A stretch of 32,508 nucleotides of DNA, from assembly GCA_025355345.1 (NCBI GenBank), contig JANXZU010000073.1, positions 1 to 32,508 on the forward strand, given 5' to 3'. Of this stretch, positions 18,392 to 26,019 are shown piece after piece. Below the pieces are notes generated by a model, which had not been told where the DNA came from, made no database searches, and was given only the letters and a program-made list of their open reading frames with translations. Each line of letters opens with the position of its first letter. Within the stretch, counting starts at the first letter, position 1. Source of the DNA: Syntrophaceae bacterium (GTDB taxonomy: Bacteria > Desulfobacterota > Syntrophia > Syntrophales > Smithellaceae). Made by a program: the position numbers and the translations under genes.

Positions 18392-20833
18392 ATGATTGTT
18401 TATTCTTCTACGAAAGCAAAATTTCAAGAAGATGTTATGACCAATGATATTGGTAATATCGTTTACGATGCCTATAAAAATGCAACTGGCAGAATGACAG
18501 GACGGTCCGAGATAGATTCCTGGATCAACTCGTTGCCATTTATGGAACGTGTATTGGCGGATGATGAGATACCCGGTGATGCGGGAGTTGCGATTGAATA
18601 CCATATCCCGCAAACTTCTAAACGCATTGACTTTATATTGACCGGTTTGGATGAGCAAGATCGTGAGTCGGTTATTCTGGTGGAACTTAAACAGTGGCAA
18701 GAAGCGACTTTGACATCAAAGGATGCAGTAGTTAGTACTCGTTTTCAACATGGGCCGGAAGAAACGCTGCATCCATCGTATCAGGCATGGTCATATAAAA
18801 GGCTTCTGGAAGATTTCAATCAGACCGTTCAAGAGGAAAAAATCCAGCTATATCCCTGCGCATATTTGCATAATTATGAAGAAGACAATGTTATCAATAA
18901 CGAATTCTATAAAGAATACATCGATAAAGCACCCCTGTTTCTTAAAAGAGATGCCCTCATACTACGCAAGTTCATAAAAGCTAACGTTAAGTATGGCGAT
19001 AAAAAACAAATTATGTATCGCATTGATCACGGCAAGATAAAACCGTCGAAGAATCTTGCTGATCAACTCGTGTCCATGCTTAAAGGAAATCAGGAATTTG
19101 TGATGATAGATGACCAGAAGATCGTCTATGAAACAGCCATTAACCTAGCCGTAAAATCTTCTGAAAAGAAAAAGAATGTCTTAATAGTTGAGGGAGGTCC
19201 GGGCACGGGAAAGTCAGTGGTGGCAGTTAATCTGCTAGTTGAACTTACAAACCGCGAATTTGTTGTGCAATATGTTACCCGTAATTCTGCGCCTCGCTTG
19301 GTATACGAAGCCATGCTTACCGGTTCATTCAAGAAATCGCACATCTCAAACATGTTCAATGGTTCTGGTAGTTATCATTCAATGGCAGCAGGAAGCATTG
19401 ATTGCTTGATTGTTGATGAAGCGCACCGACTCAACGAGAAATCCGGTATGTTTGGTCATCTTGGTGAAAATCAAATCAAAGAAATAATCAACGTCAGTAA
19501 GTCCTGTACATTCTTTATTGATAAAGATCAGCGCGTAACACTCAAAGATATCGGTGATAAAAAACAAATCCGACGTTGGGCAAAAGAGCTGGGTGCAAAA
19601 GTTGTTGAACTTAAGCTGGAGTCACAATTTCGCTGTAACGGATCAAATGGGTACCTTGCCTGGCTGGACAATACGCTACAGATTAGAAAAACCGCAAATG
19701 ACATCCTCAAACCTGAAGAATATGATTTCCGTATCGTAAATCGTCCATCTGAATTGCACAACTTGATTCGCGAGAAGAACAAGGAGAAAAACAAAGCCCG
19801 CTTGGTCGCTGGCTATTGCTGGAAATGGATAAGCAAACGTAATCCTCAACTTAAGGATATTGTTATTGGCAATTACAGAGCGACATGGAATCTTGATACG
19901 GATGGGCAAGCTTGGATTATAAAGCCTGAATCCGTCAGTGAGGTTGGTTGTATCCATACCTGTCAGGGGTTAGAGTTAGATTATGTTGGGGTGATTGTTG
20001 GTCCTGATCTGGTTGCCCGGAATGGTGAAATTATTACGCAGCCTCAAGAACGTGCCAGTACAGACAAATCAATTCACACTTGGAAATCATTAATCAAAAA
20101 AGAACCTGAAACCACTAAAAAACGCCTCGATGCCATCATCAAAAATACTTACCGCACGCTTATGACCCGCGGACAAAAAGGGTGCTACGTCTATTTTGTC
20201 GATGATGAAACACGTCAATACTTTGAGAAGTGTATAGATTCCCAGATTGTTAGTGGGAAAAACATTCTTACGAAATCACTGCATGAAGAAATGCAGGTAC
20301 CCGTTATTCTACCATTCAGACGTTTACTGCCAGAGGAAGTTAAGCCTTTCGAAAATTGTGTTCCTTTGTATGATCTTAAGATAGCAGCCGGAACGTTCAG
20401 AGATGAACAACAGGTTGCTGATGTATATGGTGGATTAAGCGAAAAATCTATTCAAGATAATGAATGGGTTCAACTTCCCGATGCCTTTAGACACCAGCGG
20501 GGTCTTTTTGTCGCTCAAGTTATTGGTGAGTCGATGAATCGACGGATACCGAACGGTTCATGGTGCCTCTTTAGATTAAATCCTACCGGTACCCGGCAAG
20601 GCAAGATCGTTCTTGCACGGCATAGAGATATTGCCGATACTGATACAGGTGGACACTACACCGTAAAAAAATACGAAAGCACGAAGAAAGTGATTGCAGA
20701 TGGCACGTGGCGACATGAATCAATTATGCTCAAGCCTGATACAACTTCATCAGGTTATGAACCTTATGTATTCAATAAGGATAAGATTAACGAAGTAAAA
20801 GTAATTGCTGAATTGGTTGCTGTATTGGGTTAA
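18392..20833 (+). CDS. PD-(D/E)XK-like nuclease / DUF2075 P-loop helicase-like / S24 peptidase-like fusion
   Basis: An 813-residue three-part protein. (1) Residues about 60-160: KRIDFIL with D80 and VILVELKQW with E98 and K100, fitting a D...ExK nuclease core. (2) About 235-615: DUF2075/superfamily-1-like ATPase with Walker A GGPGTGKS (268-275), Walker B LIVDEAH (339-345), ESQFRC (410-415) and CIHTCQGLELDYVGV. (3) About 655-813: a LexA/UmuD-type S24 domain with IAAG (664-667), GESMNRRIPNG with serine S714, and YTVKKYES with lysine K759 or K760. AAG before GTF resembles the Ala-Gly self-cleavage site of LexA. GGAG at 18380-18383 supports the ATG. It lies 72 bases after the MazG-like gene on the same strand, probably one unit. 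Function is not established; a defence or DNA-damage role is inferred. Confidence 0.85.
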   Translation: MIVYSSTKAKFQEDVMTNDIGNIVYDAYKNATGRMTGRSEIDSWINSLPFMERVLADDEIPGDAGVAIEYHIPQTSKRIDFILTGLDEQDRESVILVELKQWQEATLTSKDAVVSTRFQHGPEETLHPSYQAWSYKRLLEDFNQTVQEEKIQLYPCAYLHNYEEDNVINNEFYKEYIDKAPLFLKRDALILRKFIKANVKYGDKKQIMYRIDHGKIKPSKNLADQLVSMLKGNQEFVMIDDQKIVYETAINLAVKSSEKKKNVLIVEGGPGTGKSVVAVNLLVELTNREFVVQYVTRNSAPRLVYEAMLTGSFKKSHISNMFNGSGSYHSMAAGSIDCLIVDEAHRLNEKSGMFGHLGENQIKEIINVSKSCTFFIDKDQRVTLKDIGDKKQIRRWAKELGAKVVELKLESQFRCNGSNGYLAWLDNTLQIRKTANDILKPEEYDFRIVNRPSELHNLIREKNKEKNKARLVAGYCWKWISKRNPQLKDIVIGNYRATWNLDTDGQAWIIKPESVSEVGCIHTCQGLELDYVGVIVGPDLVARNGEIITQPQERASTDKSIHTWKSLIKKEPETTKKRLDAIIKNTYRTLMTRGQKGCYVYFVDDETRQYFEKCIDSQIVSGKNILTKSLHEEMQVPVILPFRRLLPEEVKPFENCVPLYDLKIAAGTFRDEQQVADVYGGLSEKSIQDNEWVQLPDAFRHQRGLFVAQVIGESMNRRIPNGSWCLFRLNPTGTRQGKIVLARHRDIADTDTGGHYTVKKYESTKKVIADGTWRHESIMLKPDTTSSGYEPYVFNKDKINEVKVIAELVAVLG

Positions 20834-20929
20834 TCTAAGACGCTAAAGGTCAAATCATTTTCTTGACAATTTCCTGCTTTCATCTGACGATAAGGATATT
20901 CTGGTAAACCGGTAGAAAAATGGTTTGCC

Positions 20930-20965
20930 TTTTGTCAGAAAAACTGATTTATATTCCTGACAAAA
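20930..20965 (+). promoter_or_regulatory. Inverted repeat before abiEi, candidate AbiEi operator
   Basis: Perfect 9-bp inverted repeat TTTTGTCAG (20930-20938) and CTGACAAAA (20957-20965), 18 bases apart, ending 17 bases before the abiEi ATG and spanning a TATATT (20950-20955) that could be the -10 box. AbiEi antitoxins are known to repress their own operon by binding inverted repeats, so this is the natural operator candidate. Confidence 0.55.
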
Positions 20966-20982
20966 TTGAATGGTGATGTAAC

Positions 20983-21588
20983 ATGCAAAGCATTGATTCT
21001 AAAGTACTTAGCAGGATTTATGGGTCTGGTAGGGGTGCTGTCTTCACCCCAGGCCGTTTTCTGGATATTGGCAGCCGCGACGCCGTTGACAAAGTGTTGT
21101 CGCGCCTGGTACAGAAAGGCGCCATCCGCCGACTGACCCGTGGCCTCTACGATTATCCGGAGCATCATCCGATTATGGGCATTTTGGCGCCGAATCCCGA
21201 TGCAATTGCCCATGCCCTGGCCGGTAAACAAGGTATCCGCCTCCAACCCTCCGGGGCGTATGCGGCCAATCGTTTGGGTTTGTCTACGCAGGTGCCCGCC
21301 AGGATTGTCTATCTGACCGACGGACCATCCCGCACGGTGCGGGTGGGAAATCAGGAGATTCGCCTTAAGCGGACAACTCCGCGGAGTATGGGGCCGGCCG
21401 GTCGCACCAGCGGTTTGGTCATCCAGGCGCTGCGGCACCTGGGGCCAAAGCATGTGGATGATGCCGTGATTCTAACCCTGCAACACAAACTTAGTGATCA
21501 AGACAAGAAACGGCTGATGAAGGACATTGCTTATGCACCGGCGTGGGTAGGCAAGCATCTGCGCGCGATTGCCCGGGGAGAGGCCTGA
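20983..21588 (+). CDS. abiEi: AbiEi-family antitoxin / autorepressor
   Basis: A 201-residue protein with an N-terminal winged helix-turn-helix (about 1-60; VFTPGRFLDIGSRDAVDKVL, GAIRRLTRGLYDYP) followed by the AbiEi C-terminal region (HPIMGILAPNPDAIAHALA, YAANRLGLSTQVPARIVYLT). In type IV AbiE systems AbiEi does not bind the toxin but counters it and represses the operon. It precedes abiEii by 3 bases. GC content is clearly higher than in the neighbouring nuclease-helicase-S24 gene, a sign of separate origin. Confidence 0.87.
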   Translation: MQSIDSKVLSRIYGSGRGAVFTPGRFLDIGSRDAVDKVLSRLVQKGAIRRLTRGLYDYPEHHPIMGILAPNPDAIAHALAGKQGIRLQPSGAYAANRLGLSTQVPARIVYLTDGPSRTVRVGNQEIRLKRTTPRSMGPAGRTSGLVIQALRHLGPKHVDDAVILTLQHKLSDQDKKRLMKDIAYAPAWVGKHLRAIARGEA

Positions 21589-21591
21589 GCC

Positions 21592-22626
21592 ATGGATCGG
21601 TTTATTCGATTGTCCGACGATGAGCGTCGTCGCTACTTTGTGCAAACGGCAGAACAGATGCGACTCAGTCCGCAGATCATCGAGAAGGATTTCTGGGTCT
21701 GCTGGACGCTGCGCGAGCTTTTTGCTCTGCCGAACATCGGGAGTATGCTTATTTTCAAAGGAGGAACTTCGCTGTCCAAGGCATACCGGTTGATCGAACG
21801 CTTTTCTGAGGATGTTGACGTATCTCTGGATCGTGCCGGTCTTGGTTTTGGCGATGAGTCCTCCAATCCGGAGGCGGTCATCAGCGGCAAGGAAAGAAAA
21901 CGTCGGATCGATCGACTCAAAGCAGCCTGTCAACATAAGATCGGCGATGCATTGAGGCCAATGATGATCAAAACCATCAGGGCCGCTCTTGGGGATGAAC
22001 AGGACTGGTCATTGACGATTGATGAAGGTGACCCCGACCGTCAGACACTCCTTTACGCCTATCCTTCGAGCTTGCCGGAAACAACCGGCGCATATATCAG
22101 ACCCGCTGTGAAAGTCGAAATGGGAGCGCGATCCGATCATTGGCCCAGCGATCAGGTGCGAATTGCGCCCTATGTGGCCGAACGCTTTCCGGTGGCCTTT
22201 GAAGTACCGGACTTCACCGTTAAGGTGCTTGCCGCAGAACGGACGTTCTGGGAAAAAGCAACCTTGCTTCACGCGGAATATCATCGTCCGCCGGACAAAG
22301 AAATTCCCCTCCGGTTGTCGCGCCATTACTACGATACGTCCCGGCTGATCTTGTCCGGGATTGATGAAAAGATCACCGGCCATGCCGGATTGCTACAACG
22401 CGTGGTGGAACACAAAAAGGTGTTCTTCCCCATCGGTTGGGCTCATTACGATAAGGCAATTCGAGGAAACCTCCGGTTGAACCCGCATCCCGGACGTATT
22501 CGGCAGCTTGAAGAGGATTACGACAAGATGCGGGAAATGTTTTTTGCCGAGCGCCCCGCATTTGCGGAGGTGTTGCAGATTTTACAGGAGTGGGAAACTC
22601 ATTTCAATCAAGGGGCAATCCGATGA
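21592..22626 (+). CDS. abiEii: AbiEii-family nucleotidyltransferase toxin
   Basis: A 344-residue toxin of the AbiEii/AbiGii nucleotidyltransferase family, which blocks growth on phage infection or imbalance with AbiEi. The hallmark is FKGGTSLSKAY (55-65) followed by FSEDVDVSL (71-79), the G-S...D-x-D catalytic arrangement. KDFWVCWTL precedes it, and FTVKVLAAERTFWEKATLLH is the later conserved block. All expected catalytic parts appear intact, so it should be active. It overlaps the next gene by ATGA (22623-22626), an unusual extension of the usual two-gene AbiE operon. Related family members modify tRNA; that this one does so is inference. Confidence 0.9.
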   Translation: MDRFIRLSDDERRRYFVQTAEQMRLSPQIIEKDFWVCWTLRELFALPNIGSMLIFKGGTSLSKAYRLIERFSEDVDVSLDRAGLGFGDESSNPEAVISGKERKRRIDRLKAACQHKIGDALRPMMIKTIRAALGDEQDWSLTIDEGDPDRQTLLYAYPSSLPETTGAYIRPAVKVEMGARSDHWPSDQVRIAPYVAERFPVAFEVPDFTVKVLAAERTFWEKATLLHAEYHRPPDKEIPLRLSRHYYDTSRLILSGIDEKITGHAGLLQRVVEHKKVFFPIGWAHYDKAIRGNLRLNPHPGRIRQLEEDYDKMREMFFAERPAFAEVLQILQEWETHFNQGAIR

Positions 22627-25163
22627 GCGTTGATAAATTCTTCCCCCCACGTCCCGATTCCAGGCCAACCATTTATGCTTATGAGGATACCAATCCGCAA
22701 TATCGGGGCTTGCTGAAAATCGGCTATACCACGGTGGATGCGAAGTCGCGTGTGGCGCAGCAATACCCGACTCTTCGCCCCGGCAAACCGCCTTACCGGA
22801 TCGTGCTGGAAGAATCCGCGATGCGTAATGACGGCACAACTTTTATCGATCATGATGTTCACCGCCATTTACGCGCCGGCGGCATCAATAATCCCGATGG
22901 GGAATGGTTCAAGTGTTCGGTGGCACAAGTCAAGGCGGCTATCATCGCTCTTAAGACAGGAGAAATGAACGAGGAAAACCGTTCGCTTGATTTCAAGATG
23001 CGACCGGAACAGGCGGCGGCGGTGGAAAAGACCATCACCTATTTCCAGAGTTTCGGCAGAGATAATTCGGGCAAGCCTGCTCATTTTCTGTGGAACGCCA
23101 AAATGAGGTTCGGCAAGACGTTTGCCGCTTATCAGCTTGCCAAAAAAATGGGATGGCGCAAGATTTTGGTGCTAACCTTCAAGCCTGCTGTGCAAAGCGC
23201 CTGGGAAGATGATTTGAAGTGTCATATTGACTTCAAAGGCTGGCAGTTTATCTCACCTGGTGGAATGACCTACGAGGAGGCAAATAAGAAAAAGCCTTTT
23301 GTGTGTTTCGGATCTTTTCAGGATTATCTGGGCAAGAACAAAAGCACGGGCGGAATTAAGACTAAGAACGAGTGGGTTCATGCAACCAATTGGGATTGTG
23401 TCGTCTTGGATGAATACCATTATGGCTCATGGCGAGCAAGAGCTAAAGAATTATTTGAAAATGAACACGACAAAGAAGTTATAGCAGAAAACAGCGCCAT
23501 ATTAAAAGAAGAAGGTTATTCTGATATTGATTTTGATGAAGAAATTATGCCGGTCACAACAAACGGGTATCTCTATCTTTCCGGCACGCCATTTCGGGCT
23601 ATCGCATCAGGTGAGTTTATCGAAGAGCAGATATTCAACTGGACGTATTCTGATGAGCAGCGGGCCAAGCAGGACTGGACAGGCGCGGACAATCCTTACG
23701 CCGCACTGCCCCGCATGGTGCTGATGACCTATCAATTGCCCGATGCGATCCGCGAAATCGCCATGCAGGGCGAGTTTGATGAGTTTGATCTGAATATCTT
23801 CTTTTCTGCAGCAGGTGATGGTGATGAGGCAAAGTTTACATATCCGGACGAGGTGCAGAAATGGCTGGATTTGATCCGTGGTTCGTTTGTGTCAACCACA
23901 GTTGACAACCTGAAGCTTGGCGCACAAAAGCCGCCGATGCCGTTTTCGGACGCGCGCCTGCTGAATGTCTTGTCGCACACGTTCTGGTTTCTGCCCAGCG
24001 TCGCTTCTTGCCACGCGATGCGCAACCTTCTGTCAAAAAAGCAGAATCGTTTTTATTCCGATTATAAAGTAATTGTGGCGGCGGGAATTGCCGCAGGAAT
24101 TGGTGTGGCGGCGCTGCCGCCAGTTCAGGAAGCAATGGACGATCCCCTGAACACTAAGACAATAACTCTATCCTGCGGAAAACTGACTACCGGGGTGACG
24201 GTAAAACCGTGGACAGGCATTCTCATGCTGCGTAATTCATCCACGCCTGAAACCTATTTTCAGGCTGCATTCCGCGTGCAATCCCCCTGGACGATCAGGA
24301 ATCCAGACAGCACGACGCCTAATCAGGAGCAGATTATCAAAGAGGAATGCTATGTCTTTGACTTCGCGCCGAACAGGGCTTTGCGGCAGATTGCTGATTA
24401 CGGTTGCCGCTTGAATGTCAACGAGTCCAATCCGGAGAAGAAGGTAGAGGAGTTCATCAGCTTCCTGCCTGTGCTTGCATATGACGGCAGTTCGATGAAA
24501 CAGATTGATGCCGCCGGGATTCTGGATATGGCCATGAGTGGGACAACCGCAACCATGCTTGCGCGTCGCTGGGAAAGCGCCTTGCTGGTAAATGTGGATA
24601 ACAGCACATTGCAGCGCCTGATGAACAACAAGGAAGCTATGGATGCGCTAATGAATATTGAAGGTTTCCGTAATCTGAATCAGGATATTGAAACTATCAT
24701 CAACAAGTCCGAGGCTGTGAAGAAGGCAAAAAAGGATGCCAATGACGAGGAACTCACCGATAAGGAGAAAAAGAAACTCACTGAAGAAGAAAAAGAGTAC
24801 AAGAATAAGCGGAAGCAGATTCAGGAAAAGCTCATCAAGTTTGCCACACGCGTGCCGGTTTTCATGTATTTAACAGACTACCGGGAGCGCTGCCTCAAAG
24901 ATGTCATCACGCAATTGGAGCCGGGGCTATTTAGAAAAGTGAGCGGTTTAACCGTAAAAGAATTTGAACTGCTTGTCAGCCTTGGTGTATTTAACAGCGC
25001 ATTTATGAACGATGCTGTCTATAAATTCAAACGGTATGAAGATGCCAGCCTGAGCTATACCGGAATCAACAGGCACGAAGACGAAGACATCGGCCTTTTT
25101 GATACGACTTTAAGTTCGAAAGATTATCATGCGACATTTGAGAATGTGGCTGAAAAATTATAA
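22623..25163 (+). CDS. GIY-YIG nuclease / DEAD-like helicase fusion
   Basis: An 846-residue protein starting MSVDKFFPPRP at 22623. This start is preferred because it overlaps the abiEii stop (ATGA) and has AAGGGG upstream; an in-frame GTG lies at 22590. Residues about 16-112 form a GIY-YIG/T5orf172-type nuclease domain (TIYAYED, LLKIGYTTVDAKSRVAQQ, FIDHDVHRHL, GEWFKCS). The helicase core follows: NAKMRFGKTFAAY (158-170, motif I), LDEYHYGSW (262-270, motif II), LYLSGTPFRAI (317-327, motif III) and ETYFQAAFRVQSPW (motif VI). A highly charged Lys/Glu segment lies near residues 705-745. The layout recalls restriction-type translocases, but no methyltransferase is adjacent. A self-protection mechanism, if any, is unknown. 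Confidence 0.82.
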   Translation: MSVDKFFPPRPDSRPTIYAYEDTNPQYRGLLKIGYTTVDAKSRVAQQYPTLRPGKPPYRIVLEESAMRNDGTTFIDHDVHRHLRAGGINNPDGEWFKCSVAQVKAAIIALKTGEMNEENRSLDFKMRPEQAAAVEKTITYFQSFGRDNSGKPAHFLWNAKMRFGKTFAAYQLAKKMGWRKILVLTFKPAVQSAWEDDLKCHIDFKGWQFISPGGMTYEEANKKKPFVCFGSFQDYLGKNKSTGGIKTKNEWVHATNWDCVVLDEYHYGSWRARAKELFENEHDKEVIAENSAILKEEGYSDIDFDEEIMPVTTNGYLYLSGTPFRAIASGEFIEEQIFNWTYSDEQRAKQDWTGADNPYAALPRMVLMTYQLPDAIREIAMQGEFDEFDLNIFFSAAGDGDEAKFTYPDEVQKWLDLIRGSFVSTTVDNLKLGAQKPPMPFSDARLLNVLSHTFWFLPSVASCHAMRNLLSKKQNRFYSDYKVIVAAGIAAGIGVAALPPVQEAMDDPLNTKTITLSCGKLTTGVTVKPWTGILMLRNSSTPETYFQAAFRVQSPWTIRNPDSTTPNQEQIIKEECYVFDFAPNRALRQIADYGCRLNVNESNPEKKVEEFISFLPVLAYDGSSMKQIDAAGILDMAMSGTTATMLARRWESALLVNVDNSTLQRLMNNKEAMDALMNIEGFRNLNQDIETIINKSEAVKKAKKDANDEELTDKEKKKLTEEEKEYKNKRKQIQEKLIKFATRVPVFMYLTDYRERCLKDVITQLEPGLFRKVSGLTVKEFELLVSLGVFNSAFMNDAVYKFKRYEDASLSYTGINRHEDEDIGLFDTTLSSKDYHATFENVAEKL

Positions 25164-25213
25164 GGATAGAAGGGCAATTGCGGGACAGGATACCTGATTA
25201 AAAACAAAACTGG

Positions 25214-25233
25214 ATACCGACCTGTGTCGGTAT
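25214..25233. repeat. Short dispersed-type hairpin (ATACCGAC / GTCGGTAT)
   Basis: Perfect 8-bp arms in the context TGGATACCGAC...GTCGGTATGACG. This is the general pattern of the widespread GGATTCCCGCC...GGCGGGAATGACG palindromic repeats (dRS3-like in Neisseria). It marks the right border of the defence-like island, between the GIY-YIG/helicase gene and the glmU-like gene. Confidence 0.5.
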
Positions 25234-25260
25234 GACGCTTAGAAAAGAAAGGTTGATAAA

Positions 25261-26016
25261 GTGAAAGAAAATAATTTTTGTGCGGTTATATTGGCGGCGG
25301 GTAAGGGTACACGCATGAAATCGGATCTGGCTAAAGTGCTTCATGTGTTGGAGGGTAAGCCGCTGTTGCATTACTCTGTGCAAACGGCACGGGATGCAGG
25401 CGCGGAGAAGATAGCGGTTATTGTCGGCCATCAGGCAGATAGAGTAAAAGAAGAGTTTGCCGATAGCGGCTGTGTCTTTGTGGAGCAAAAACCTCAGTTA
25501 GGCACAGGCCACGCCGTATTGCAGGCACAAGATGCGCTTGCCGGTTATTCGGGTTTAACGGTTATTCTGTGCGGTGATGTGCCGCTGCTGCGGCCGGCGA
25601 CAATCAAATCTTTAATCAGCAGTCATGTTGCCGCGGGAACGGACATTACTGTTTTGACAACCACTCCTCCTGATTCCAGCGGTTACGGCCGGATTGTCAA
25701 AGATGCTAAAGGGAATATACTGAAAATTGTTGAGGAACGTGACGCAACAGAAGCCCAAAAGAAAATCGGCGAAATCAACACCGGAATTTATTGCGCCGAT
25801 ACCGCCCTGCTTTTTGCCTCGCTTGCTAAAATCAAAAACAATAATGATCAGAAAGAATATTATCTGACGGATATTGTGGAAATAGCCATAAGTGAAGGCA
25901 GAGTTGTGCGGTCTAATCTGACTGCCGATTACATAGAAACAATGGGAATAAACACTCCGGATGATCTCTCCCGCGCCGGTCTTTATCTGCAAAAAAACAG
26001 AAAGAATCCTGGTTAA
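25261..26016 (+). CDS. GlmU-like N-acetylglucosamine-1-phosphate uridylyltransferase, single-domain
   Basis: Nucleotidyltransferase of 251 residues matching only the N-terminal half of bifunctional GlmU. Visible are LAAGKGTRMKSDLAKVLH, QLGTGHAVLQAQ, LCGDVPLLR, SSGYGRIVKD, INTGIYC and KEYYLTDIVEIA. These are the UTP and GlcNAc-1-P pocket residues, so it should make UDP-GlcNAc. The left-handed beta-helix acetyltransferase half of the usual roughly 450-residue enzyme is absent and no second frame carries it downstream, so acetylation must come from elsewhere. The start is GTG at 25261 after AAAGG. It is followed 3 bases later by the dus gene. Confidence 0.85.
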   Translation: MKENNFCAVILAAGKGTRMKSDLAKVLHVLEGKPLLHYSVQTARDAGAEKIAVIVGHQADRVKEEFADSGCVFVEQKPQLGTGHAVLQAQDALAGYSGLTVILCGDVPLLRPATIKSLISSHVAAGTDITVLTTTPPDSSGYGRIVKDAKGNILKIVEERDATEAQKKIGEINTGIYCADTALLFASLAKIKNNNDQKEYYLTDIVEIAISEGRVVRSNLTADYIETMGINTPDDLSRAGLYLQKNRKNPG

Positions 26017-26019
26017 ACA

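Noticed and set aside
22590..22622. Upstream GTG start for the GIY-YIG/helicase gene
   Set aside because: It would add 11 residues inside abiEii with no ribosome site; the ATG at 22623 has AAGGGG and the ATGA overlap.
16017..25163. Prophage or integrative element
   Set aside because: No integrase, structural phage gene, or flanking direct repeat was seen; tRNA-Lys lies far away and is intact.
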